In this document: positions 16,972-24,431 of the stretch, piece after piece
How the letters are laid out: the number at the start of each line of letters is the position of its first letter
How positions within the stretch are numbered: position 1 is the stretch's first letter
Assembly: GCF_014646215.1 (NCBI RefSeq)
Contig: NZ_BMNA01000003.1
Span: 496,001 to 560,000 of the forward strand
DNA length: 64,000 nt
Direction: 5' to 3'
Origin: Nakamurella endophytica
GTDB taxonomy: Bacteria > Actinomycetota > Actinomycetes > Mycobacteriales > Nakamurellaceae
The notes under the pieces: generated by a model
What the model saw: only the letters and a program-made list of their open reading frames with translations
What the model was told of the DNA's origin: nothing
Databases searched by the model: none
Program-made: the position numbers and the translations under genes

Positions 16972-18003
16972 TCACGCCGGCAACCGCACCCCGAGCCGGT
17001 CGCCGAGCTCGACGAGCCGGTCCCACAGCGTGTCCAGCATCGGGAAACCGTCCCGCAGCCGCCGTTCCCGGGTGGCGCGCTCGACGTCCCCGGGCAGCAG
17101 CACCCGCTCGACGCCCTCGGCGGGCGGCGAGCCGCGCAGCACGTCGGAGGCCTCGGTGATCTCCGCGGCGAAGGAGTCCGGGTCGATGAGCCGGCCGGGC
17201 GCCAGCGCGAGCAGCACCAGGCCGTTGCCCCACCGGTACTGCGGCAGGAAGCCGACGTGGTTGCCCGACAGCGCGCCGCCCAGCAGCTCCACCAGCACGG
17301 CCAGACCGAAACCCTTGTGGCCGCCGAACGGCAGCAGGGATCCGCCGGAGTAGAAGTCCTCGGGGTCGGTGCTCGGGCGGCCGTCGGCGTCCTGGATCAG
17401 CCCCGGCGCGACCTGCCGGCCGGCGGCCCGTTCGATCCGGAGCTTGCCCTCCGCGACCGCGGCCGTGGCGAAGTCGACGATCAGCGGCGGCCGCTCGCCG
17501 GACGGGATGCCGGCGGCGAAGGGATCCGTGCCGAGCAGCCGCTGCCGGCCGCCGAACGGCGCGACCGACGGGTCGGCGTTGCACCACAGGATGCTCACCA
17601 GGCCCTGCGCGGCGAGGTCCTCCGCGTACTCGCCGAGCCGGCCGATGTGGTTGCAGGAGTGCGCGGTGACCACCGAGACGCCGTGCTGCCTGGCCAGTTC
17701 CGCCGCGGTCCGGACGGCGAGCCGGCCGGCCAGCTGACCCCAGCCGTGCCGCCCGTCGACGACCGCCGACGCACCCGAGGTGCGCTCGACCACCGGTTCC
17801 GCGGCCGCATCGGCACGGCCGTCGGTGAGGAACTCGGCGTACCAGGGCAGCCGGAGCAGCCCGTGCGAGTCGTGACCGCACAGGTTGGCCGAGACCAGGG
17901 ACCTGGCCACGACCTCGGCGGACGCGCGGGGCGTGCCCATGCCCTCCAGCAGCCGGGTGCCGATCTCCTCGCCCTGCGCGGCGGTGAGCATCCGATCGGT
18001 CAT
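16972..18003 (-). CDS. Malate/L-lactate/ureidoglycolate dehydrogenase family (Ldh2)
   Basis: 343 residues of the Ldh2 family, which is unrelated to classical LDH/MDH. Typical motifs are CGHDSHGLLRLPWYAEFL near residue 40, VVTAHSCNHIGRLGEYAE, GTDPFAAGIPS and FGGHKGFGLAVLVELLGG. The enzymes use NAD(P) to oxidise 2-hydroxyacids such as sulfolactate, malate or lactate, or to reduce delta-1-pyrroline-type or 2-oxo sugar acids. The ATG at 18001-18003 overlaps the lactonase stop and has GGAGGGACG before it. It is the last gene of the six-gene operon that starts with the E2 gene at 23470. A lactate-producing FAH pathway (4611-6019) would give it a substrate, but that is inference. Confidence 0.86.
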   Translation of the reverse strand: MTDRMLTAAQGEEIGTRLLEGMGTPRASAEVVARSLVSANLCGHDSHGLLRLPWYAEFLTDGRADAAAEPVVERTSGASAVVDGRHGWGQLAGRLAVRTAAELARQHGVSVVTAHSCNHIGRLGEYAEDLAAQGLVSILWCNADPSVAPFGGRQRLLGTDPFAAGIPSGERPPLIVDFATAAVAEGKLRIERAAGRQVAPGLIQDADGRPSTDPEDFYSGGSLLPFGGHKGFGLAVLVELLGGALSGNHVGFLPQYRWGNGLVLLALAPGRLIDPDSFAAEITEASDVLRGSPPAEGVERVLLPGDVERATRERRLRDGFPMLDTLWDRLVELGDRLGVRLPA

Positions 18004-18908
18004 CGTCCCTCCGTCCCGTCGACCCCGACGGCGACCGGCCTCCACGGGACGGCCGGTGGCGCGCCGACACCCGGCCGGACGGCGAACACGTCGCCGGCCT
18101 GCGGGGTGCGTGCCAGGTCCGCCGCGGACAGCCCGGACCGGGCGGTCGTGATGTACAGCGTCTGGCCGTCGTCGTCACCGAAGGCGCAGCTGGTCACGTG
18201 CGGGACCGGCAGCTCCAGGACGGTGTCCAGCCGGCCGTCCGGCGTGAACCGGCGGACCTGCGAGCCGTCCCACAGCGCCACCCAGACGGCGCCGGTCCCG
18301 TCGACGCACAGTCCGTCCGGCGACCCGAGATCCGGTGCGAACGGCGCGGCGTCGCCGACCCGACCGGTGTCCGGGTCGTAGAGGTACGCGGCCACGGCGC
18401 CGGACTTGGTGTCCGCGTAGTACAGGCGGCGCCCGTCCGGCGACCAGCCGAGCCCGTTGGACAGGCCGACGTCCGGGACCACGGTGTCGACCCGCGGCCC
18501 GTCGGACAGCACGAGCAGGGCGCAGTCCCGCTCGGCGTCCACCAGCGACAGGGTGCCCGCCAGGCAGCGGCCGGCCGGGTCCACCTTGGCGTCGTTGAAG
18601 CGCAGGTCGCGGCGGTCGCCCAGCACGTCGAGCAGCGTGCCGGTGGTGCCGCTGTCGCGGTCCAGCACCCGGAACCCGCTGCGGGTCACCAGCAACACCG
18701 AACCGTCCGCGGCGGGCAGGGCGGCGCCCAGGTTCTGGTCGAGCTCCAGCAGGGTCGCGACGCCCTCCGCACCGGCCCGGTGCAGGCGGCCGGCCAGGAT
18801 GTCGACGAAGAGCAGCTCGCCGCGCCGGGCGTCCCACACCGGGCCCTCGCCGAGTTCCGCGCCGACCCGGTGGGCCACCTCCGGTCGCAGCGTCCGGACC
18901 CCGCTCAC
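18000..18908 (-). CDS. SMP-30/gluconolactonase-like lactonase
   Basis: 302 residues, a six-bladed beta-propeller of the SMP-30/LRE-like family. Recognisable parts are AELGEGPVWDARRGELLFVDI (metal-ligand Glu), LRFNDAKVDPAGRCLAGTLS (Asn/Asp ligands), SNGLGWSPDGRRLYYADT and SPDGLCVDGTGAVWVALWDG. The family hydrolyses sugar-1,4- or 1,5-lactones with a divalent metal. In this operon it would open the lactone made by the SDR next to it. The GTG start at 18906-18908 is coupled to the stop of the SDR by a 4-bp overlap. Confidence 0.87.
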   Translation of the reverse strand: MSGVRTLRPEVAHRVGAELGEGPVWDARRGELLFVDILAGRLHRAGAEGVATLLELDQNLGAALPAADGSVLLVTRSGFRVLDRDSGTTGTLLDVLGDRRDLRFNDAKVDPAGRCLAGTLSLVDAERDCALLVLSDGPRVDTVVPDVGLSNGLGWSPDGRRLYYADTKSGAVAAYLYDPDTGRVGDAAPFAPDLGSPDGLCVDGTGAVWVALWDGSQVRRFTPDGRLDTVLELPVPHVTSCAFGDDDGQTLYITTARSGLSAADLARTPQAGDVFAVRPGVGAPPAVPWRPVAVGVDGTEGR

Positions 18909-19765
18909 CTCGCCACCTCCGTCCTGGTGCCGACGGTGCCGCCGGCGTTCAGCGCCAGGTTCCCACCGTCCACCGGAACCACCGCCCCGGTGACGAAGCG
19001 CGCCGCGTCGGAGGCCAGGAAGTGCACCACGGCGGCGATCTCGCCGGGCTCGGCCAACCGGTGCAGGGGCACCCCGCGCAGCATCCGGTCGCCGACCGAC
19101 CCGCCGTCCAGCGCGGGGTCCGTCAGCAGCGGGGCGAAACCCTCCGTCCGCACCTGGCTGGGCGCGACCGCGTTGACCCTGACCCCGTCGGCCGCCCATT
19201 CGACGGCCAGCTCCCGGGTCAGCTGCTCGACCGCGCCCTTGCTCACGCTGTACGCGAAATTCCCCCGGCCCAGCGCCGTGGACCCGGCGATGGACGAGAT
19301 GTTCACGACGGCACCGCCTCCTGAGCGCGCCATGGCGCGGTGGGCCTGCTGGGCCGCCAGGAAGTAGCCGACGACGTTGACCGCCAGCACCCCGGTCAGC
19401 TCCTCGACGGTCAGCTGCGCCGGCAGCGTGTGGCTGCCCCGCGCGGCGTTGTTGACCAGGACGTCGACCGGACCGACCGTGTCGTCGACCCAGCGGAACG
19501 CCTGCCGGACCGCAGCGGGGTCGGCCATGTCGCACACCCGGTGGTGTGCCGTGCCACCGGCCGCGGTGATCGCCTCGGTGGTCGCGGCCGGCTCCGCGCG
19601 GTCCAGCCCCACGACGTGCGCGCCGGCGGCCGCCAGCCGGCGGGCCACCGCGCTGCCGATGCCCTGCCCGGAGCCGGTCACCACGGCGATCCGGCCGGCG
19701 AGCGACAGGTCGCCGGTCGGGTCGGCGACCGTGGCGGCCGCGGTGGGACTCCCGGGGTCGGTCAC
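18905..19765 (-). CDS. SDR-family oxidoreductase
   Basis: 286 residues. Motifs: VVTGSGQGIGSAVARRLAAA near residue 29, NNAARGS, catalytic Ser in NISSIAGS, YSVSKGAVEQLTRELAVEWA (Tyr-Lys) and PVDGGNLAL. The first 20 residues are Ala/Pro/Thr-rich and probably loose. Given the adjacent lactonase it is a good candidate for a sugar 1-dehydrogenase that makes the lactone. The GTG start at 19763-19765 overlaps the E1-beta stop by 4 bp. Confidence 0.85.
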   Translation of the reverse strand: MTDPGSPTAAATVADPTGDLSLAGRIAVVTGSGQGIGSAVARRLAAAGAHVVGLDRAEPAATTEAITAAGGTAHHRVCDMADPAAVRQAFRWVDDTVGPVDVLVNNAARGSHTLPAQLTVEELTGVLAVNVVGYFLAAQQAHRAMARSGGGAVVNISSIAGSTALGRGNFAYSVSKGAVEQLTRELAVEWAADGVRVNAVAPSQVRTEGFAPLLTDPALDGGSVGDRMLRGVPLHRLAEPGEIAAVVHFLASDAARFVTGAVVPVDGGNLALNAGGTVGTRTEVAR

Positions 19766-20784
19766 CGTGCCGCTCCCGCTCCCACGGCCGGGTCGAGGAC
19801 CGGCCCCTGCGCGGTCGCGACGTCCCGCACGGTCCGGACGATGACGTCCAGGTCGGGCAGCAGGGCGTCGACCAGCACCGGGCTGTGCGGGATCGGGCTG
19901 TGCGCGCCGGTGACCCGGGCGACCGGCTGGTCCAGGTACCAGAACGCCCGGTCGCTGATCGTCGCGATGATCTCGGCGGCCGGCCCCGCCAGGTGCGGTG
20001 CCTCGTCGACCACCACGGCCCGCCCGGTCCGGCGCACGGACCCGACCACGGTGTCGACGTCCAGCGGCGCCAGCGTGCGCAGGTCGACGACCTCCACGTC
20101 TACGCCCTGCCCGGACAGGGTCTCCGCGGCCTTCTCGGCGAGACCGACGCCGTAGCCGTAGGTCACGACGGTGACGTCGGTGCCGGGTCGGGCGATCCGG
20201 GCCCGGCCGATCGGGACCAGCTCGTCCGGACCGCCGACCGGCCCGCGGGCGCCGGTGAGCATCTTGTGCATCATGAACACCACCGGGTCCTCGCCGCGCA
20301 GTGCGGACTTGAGGAGTCCCTTCACGTCCCACGGCCGGTACGGGTAGACGACCGCGAGCCCGGGGACGTTCATCAGCGCCGTCTGCAGGCTGTTGTTGTG
20401 CTGTGCGCCGCCCTGCGCCACGCCCGTCGACGCCCGGACCACCAGCGGCACCGGGCGTCCCCACATGTAGCGGATCTTGGCGGCCTGGTTGATCAGCTCG
20501 TCCATGGCGCCGTAGGCGAAGTCCATGAAGTTCAGGTCCACCACCGGCCGGGCGCCGGCCAGCGCCGCGCCGACCCCGGAGGCCACCATGGCGGCCTCGG
20601 AGATCGGGGTGTCGCGGATCCGGTCGTGGCCGAACCGCTCGCCCAGGCCGTTGACCTGGGAGAAGTGGCCGCCGCGGTCGTAGAGGTCGGTGCCGAGGAC
20701 GAAGACCGTCGCGTCGCGCTCCATCTCCTCCCGCATGCCGGCCTGGTAGGCGGTCGAGTAGGTGCCCTGCTCGGGGGCGCTCAC
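19762..20784 (-). CDS. 2-oxoacid dehydrogenase E1 component, beta subunit
   Basis: 340 residues, transketolase-type pyrimidine-binding plus C-terminal domain. Motifs include DTPISEAAMVASGVGAALAG, PVVDLNFMDFAYGAMDELIN, the RASTGVAQGGAQHNNSLQ loop and VVDLRTLAPLDVDTVVGSV. With the alpha subunit next door it forms the alpha2beta2 thiamine-diphosphate decarboxylase of a pyruvate/acetoin/branched-chain type complex. Absence of a clear family signature leaves the substrate open. The GTG start is coupled to the E1-alpha stop by a 4-bp overlap. Confidence 0.88.
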   Translation of the reverse strand: MSAPEQGTYSTAYQAGMREEMERDATVFVLGTDLYDRGGHFSQVNGLGERFGHDRIRDTPISEAAMVASGVGAALAGARPVVDLNFMDFAYGAMDELINQAAKIRYMWGRPVPLVVRASTGVAQGGAQHNNSLQTALMNVPGLAVVYPYRPWDVKGLLKSALRGEDPVVFMMHKMLTGARGPVGGPDELVPIGRARIARPGTDVTVVTYGYGVGLAEKAAETLSGQGVDVEVVDLRTLAPLDVDTVVGSVRRTGRAVVVDEAPHLAGPAAEIIATISDRAFWYLDQPVARVTGAHSPIPHSPVLVDALLPDLDVIVRTVRDVATAQGPVLDPAVGAGAAR

Positions 20785-21839
20785 CGGGTGTACCCCTGCG
20801 AGTCGCTCCAGGCGCTCACGTTCCCGGCGGCGGTGGAGGGGTCCGGCCATGGCGATTCCTCGGCGACGGTGACGGCGTGGTCGATGGTCCGCCTGGCCCG
20901 GTCGGCCAGGTCGGTGAGCTGCTCGGGTGTCAGCAGCCCGGCGTCGGTGAGCCGGGCGCTGAACCGCTCGACGGGGTCGCGCGAGCTGCGCCACTGCAGC
21001 ACCTCGTCCTCGGTGCGGTAGCGCACCACCTCGCCGCTGTTGTGGCCCTTGTAGCGGTAGGTCAGCATCTCCAGGAAGGTCGGGCCGGCGCCGCTGCGGG
21101 CCCGGTCGGCCGCGGCCCGCACGGCGACCTGCACGGCCAGCACGTCCTGCCCGTCGACCTGGTGGGAGGGCAGCCCGAAGCCGGCGGCGCGCTCGGCCAC
21201 CGAGGTGCCACCGGTCACCGACTTGGACGCGGTCTCGACGGCGTACAGGTTGTTCTCGCACACCACCACCAGCGGCAGGTTCCAGACCGCCGCGAGGTTG
21301 ACGAACTCCCAGGTGCGGCCGGTGTTCGCGCCGCCGTCGCCGAAGAGCCCGACGGCCACCGAACCGTTGCGCAGGATCGACGAGCCCAGGGCGCCGCCCA
21401 GTGCGATGCCGAGCCCGGCACCGACGATGCCGTTCGTGCCCCACAGGCCCCGGTCGAAGTCCGCCAGGTGCATGGAACCGCCGCGGCCGCCGTTGGCGCC
21501 GTCGCGCTTGCCGTACAGCTCGGCCATCACCGCGTCCGGGGGCAGGTGCTTGGCCAGCGCGTGGTGGTGGGACCGGTGGGTGCCCGCGACGACGTCGCCG
21601 TCCCGCAGGCCGCGGGCGATGCCGACGGCGACCGCCTCCTGGCCGATGGCCGGGTGCATGCCGCCCGGCACCTTGCCGCGGAGCGCGAGCCCGTCGGCCG
21701 TCTCCTCGAAGGTCCGGATCAGCAACATGTCACCGAGCCAGTCCCGCAGCGCGGGACCGTCGGCGGGCAGGTCCGCGGGACCCGCCGCGCTCGGTGCCGG
21801 GGCGGTGAGGACCCCGGCCTGGTCGTCGTCGGTGCTCAT
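20781..21839 (-). CDS. 2-oxoacid dehydrogenase E1 component, alpha subunit
   Basis: 352 residues. The thiamine-diphosphate motif GDGGANTGRTWEFVNLAAVW followed by NLPLVVVCENN is intact, with HRSHHHALAKHLPP and GKRDGANGGRGGSMHLAD upstream, the E1-alpha signature. The C-terminus ends in Trp/Ser-rich AWSDSQGYTR. It decarboxylates a 2-oxoacid and passes the acyl group to the lipoyl domain of E2. The closest general look is acetoin dehydrogenase or the pyruvate dehydrogenase of Gram-positives; I cannot separate them. The ATG at 21837-21839 overlaps the E2 stop by 4 bp. Confidence 0.88.
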   Translation of the reverse strand: MSTDDDQAGVLTAPAPSAAGPADLPADGPALRDWLGDMLLIRTFEETADGLALRGKVPGGMHPAIGQEAVAVGIARGLRDGDVVAGTHRSHHHALAKHLPPDAVMAELYGKRDGANGGRGGSMHLADFDRGLWGTNGIVGAGLGIALGGALGSSILRNGSVAVGLFGDGGANTGRTWEFVNLAAVWNLPLVVVCENNLYAVETASKSVTGGTSVAERAAGFGLPSHQVDGQDVLAVQVAVRAAADRARSGAGPTFLEMLTYRYKGHNSGEVVRYRTEDEVLQWRSSRDPVERFSARLTDAGLLTPEQLTDLADRARRTIDHAVTVAEESPWPDPSTAAGNVSAWSDSQGYTR

Positions 21840-23470
21840 GCCTGCTCTCTCGCGATCGGGGTGGTCGAGGGGGACGGTGCGGGTGCGCTGCCGGGCGGCC
21901 CGGCCGCGGTGGGCAGCGGCCCGAACCCGACGAGCAGCTCGGGTGCCGCGGTGACGGCGGCCAGCCGCGCCAGCAGCTCGCCGGCGTGCTGGCCGTCCCA
22001 GCTGCGGTGGTCGACGTTCAGGGTCGCGTGCATCGTCACTGCCACGGCCAGGGCGCCGTCCCGCACGACCGGTCGCTGCGCCATCCGACCGACGGTGAGC
22101 AGGCTGGTCTGGCCGACCGGGACGATGCCGGTGAACTGGTCCACGCCGAGCGCCCCCAGGTTGGACAGCGTCGTCGCCGGGGTCCGGCGGTCGTCGGTGG
22201 AGGCGCGGCCGGAGCGGGCCCGCCCCACGGCGGCCCGCCGTGCGGCCGCCAGCTCCAGCAGGTCCAGGCGGGGCACGTCCCGGAGCACCGGGATGGCGAC
22301 GCCGCGGTCGGTGGCGACCGCCAGGCCCACGTCCAGGTCCGTCCGCTGCTCGCGCGCCACGAACGCCAGCGCGAGCGCGCGCAGCAGCAGGTCGGTGACG
22401 GTGACCTGCGGCAGCACCACCCGCACCTGGCGCAGTGCGATGTCGAACCGGTCGAGCACCAGCTCGCGGGTGACCGAGAAGTGCGGGATCTCGCTCCAGG
22501 ACCGGCTCACCGCGGCGGCCACCGCGGCACGGTAGGGATCGGGCGCGGGAGCACCGGTACCGGGCGCCGCGGGCGGCGCCGTGGTCGCCGCCGTGGGTGC
22601 CGCCGCAGGGGCGGCAGCAGGCTCCGGTCGGGGGCGAGCCGGCGGGGCCGGCGGGGCAGTGGGTGCCGGCGGGGCAGTGGGCGCCGGCGCGGCAGTGGGC
22701 GCCGGGCCGGCGGCGGCGCGCTCGGCGGCTTCCCGTCGGGCGCGTGGGCTGGTGCGGTGCGGCCGCCCGTCGTCGGCACCCTGCACGGCACTCTGGGCGG
22801 CACTCTGGGCGGCACTCTGGGCGGCACCGTGCACGGCATCGGCGGGCGAGCCGGTCGGGTCGGGCCGGACACCGGCGTCCTGGCCGGCACCCGGCGTCGG
22901 GTCGGCGGTGCCGGCGCCCACCGCGCCGTCCACCACGGCGGCGCCGCACGCCGCCGGATCGAGGCCCGGCCCGGGCGGGCGGGCCGGAGCCGGACCGGCG
23001 GGCGGATGGTCCTGGGCGGCGGCCGGACCGGAGGCGGCGGGCGTCGGCTCGGTGGCACCGGGACCCACGGCACCGTCCACGACGGCGGCGCTGCGGGCGG
23101 CCGTCGGGTCGGCGGTGCCGGCCGCGGCGCTCACGCCGTCCGCCGAGGCCGACGACGGGGTCACGGAGGACGCGGTGGAGGACGCCGCCGGCGGGGTCGC
23201 CTGCTGCGCGGGCGGCGCTGCGGTCGGGGACTCCCCGTCCTCCAGGACCTGCGCGATGGTGGTGCCCGGCGCCACGGCCTCGAGCACCTGCACCAGGTGC
23301 GGGCCGAGGACGCCGTCCGCGACGGACTCCACCTCGAGTTCGGCCTTGGAGGTCTCGACCACGGCGACGACCTCGCCGGCGCGGACGGAGTCGCCCGGTT
23401 CCTTCTGCCAGCTGACCAGCGTCACGTCGTCCGGAGCCATCCCGGTGACCGGGATGAAGATGTCCTGCAC
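21836..23470 (-). CDS. Dihydrolipoamide acyltransferase (E2) with very long Ala/Pro linker
   Basis: 544 residues. The N-terminal lipoyl domain (1-75) has the lipoylation Lys42 in VVETSKAELEVES. A low-complexity linker of about 250 residues follows, with an internal duplication (AAVVDGAVGPGATEPTP and AAVVDGAVGAGTADPTP) and AAQS and APTAP repeats. A short basic stretch SPRARREAAE looks like the remains of a peripheral-subunit-binding domain. The catalytic domain begins near 335 and ends with DHRSWDGQHAGELLARL (DHRxxDG). The GTG at 23468-23470 follows GAGGAGAACG and starts directly at the lipoyl fold; an ATG at 23495-23497 is possible. No E3 gene lies in the window. Confidence 0.86.
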   Translation of the reverse strand: MQDIFIPVTGMAPDDVTLVSWQKEPGDSVRAGEVVAVVETSKAELEVESVADGVLGPHLVQVLEAVAPGTTIAQVLEDGESPTAAPPAQQATPPAASSTASSVTPSSASADGVSAAAGTADPTAARSAAVVDGAVGPGATEPTPAASGPAAAQDHPPAGPAPARPPGPGLDPAACGAAVVDGAVGAGTADPTPGAGQDAGVRPDPTGSPADAVHGAAQSAAQSAAQSAVQGADDGRPHRTSPRARREAAERAAAGPAPTAAPAPTAPPAPTAPPAPPARPRPEPAAAPAAAPTAATTAPPAAPGTGAPAPDPYRAAVAAAVSRSWSEIPHFSVTRELVLDRFDIALRQVRVVLPQVTVTDLLLRALALAFVAREQRTDLDVGLAVATDRGVAIPVLRDVPRLDLLELAAARRAAVGRARSGRASTDDRRTPATTLSNLGALGVDQFTGIVPVGQTSLLTVGRMAQRPVVRDGALAVAVTMHATLNVDHRSWDGQHAGELLARLAAVTAAPELLVGFGPLPTAAGPPGSAPAPSPSTTPIAREQA

Positions 23471-23496
23471 CGTTCTCCTCACGTCCCTGTGAGACA

Positions 23497-23508
23497 TCAG
23501 ACGTCTGA
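23497..23508. promoter_or_regulatory. Palindrome TCAGACGTCTGA, probable operator of the divergent GntR
   Basis: A perfect 12-bp palindrome lies 27 bp upstream of the E2 start (23470) and 72 bp upstream of the GntR start (23581). FadR/PdhR-type regulators bind short palindromes of this sort. It is the only such site in the divergent region, so control of the six-gene operon is a fair inference. Confidence 0.55.
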
Positions 23509-23580
23509 CGTCGGAGGAGACGCTAGAGTGACCTCTTCCGGCGGTCAAGACCGACCGGGCAATCGGGGGAGGAGGTGTCG

Positions 23581-24300
23581 GTGACCGCACCCGTGGCCGG
23601 GCCCGGAGCCCGGCGGCCGCAGTTCGACCTGCAGCAGGAGATCAAGCAGCTGATCCTCGAGGAGGGGTTGCAACCCGGGTCGCTGCTGCCGACCGAGACC
23701 GATCTCATGGCCCGCTGGGGCGTCAGCCGGAGCTCCGTCCGCGAGGCGTTGAAAAGCCTGCAGGCCCGTAGCATCGTCTCGATCGAGCACGGCCGCGGCA
23801 CCTTCGTCGGGCAGCCGTCGCTCGACTCGTTCGTCGACACCCTGGTCTTCCACCGGCACATGGCGAGCCGTCAGGACGGCCTGGCCACCGCCGCCGACCT
23901 GGTCGACGTCCGCGAGATCCTGGAGACCGAGCTGGTGCAGCGGGTGGCCAGGACTGCCGACGACGCCCTGCTCGCGGACCTGTCCGCAATCGTCGAGCGG
24001 ATGGCCGACGCGGCGGCGGCCGGTCGGCGTTTCGAGGACGACGACCGCACCTTCCACCAGCGGCTGTACGCGCCGCTGCGCAACGACCTGGTGCTGCAGC
24101 TGCTGGCCGCGTTCTGGGACGTGCTGGACGCCGTCGGCCCGTTGCTGCCCAGCCAGCCCGCCGACCTGCCGGGCGACGCCGAGCTGCACCGGCGGATCGT
24201 CCAGCGCCTGCGCGACCGGGATGCGGCGGGTGCGGCGGCGGCCATGCGGGACCACTTCCGCGGCACCCACGCCTGGATCGACGGTTCCGTACCGCACTGA
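23581..24300 (+). CDS. FadR/GntR-family regulator (FCD domain)
   Basis: 239 residues. The winged HTH shows LPTETDLMARWGVSRSSVRE, ALKSLQARSIVSIEHGRGTFV, and a FCD sensor domain with LVDVREILETELVQRVA, DDRTFHQRLYAPLRN and AMRDHFRGTHAW. FadR-type GntR proteins sense organic acids such as pyruvate, lactate or sugar acids. I take the GTG at 23581 because GGGGGAGGAGG sits at the right distance; the GTG at 23575 is too close to that site. It is divergent from the E2-E1-SDR-lactonase-Ldh2 operon and very likely regulates it through the palindrome at 23497-23508. Confidence 0.86.
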   Translation: MTAPVAGPGARRPQFDLQQEIKQLILEEGLQPGSLLPTETDLMARWGVSRSSVREALKSLQARSIVSIEHGRGTFVGQPSLDSFVDTLVFHRHMASRQDGLATAADLVDVREILETELVQRVARTADDALLADLSAIVERMADAAAAGRRFEDDDRTFHQRLYAPLRNDLVLQLLAAFWDVLDAVGPLLPSQPADLPGDAELHRRIVQRLRDRDAAGAAAAMRDHFRGTHAWIDGSVPH

Positions 24301-24371
24301 GCGCCGCACCGCCGGCACCGAGCGCCGCACTGAGCGCCGCACCGCCCGCACCCGGAGCCGCACCGCCCGCA
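24299..24371 (+). repeat. Short direct repeats after the GntR gene
   Basis: Three copies of GAGCGCCGCAC lie at 24299-24309, 24320-24330 and 24332-24342. Two copies of GCACCGCCCGC follow before 24371. The first copy begins in the GntR stop codon. The run fills most of the 131-bp gap before the glycosyltransferase gene; it could be slippage-derived or part of a terminator. Confidence 0.5.
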
Positions 24372-24431
24372 GCGGGCGCCGGCTCGCGGCCCGGTTTGCT
24401 TCGACGTCGAACTGGGTAGTGTGGCCGGGAG

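Noticed and set aside
24299-24371. CRISPR or attachment-site repeat
   Set aside because: Copies of 11 bp are unevenly spaced, with no spacers and no integrase nearby.
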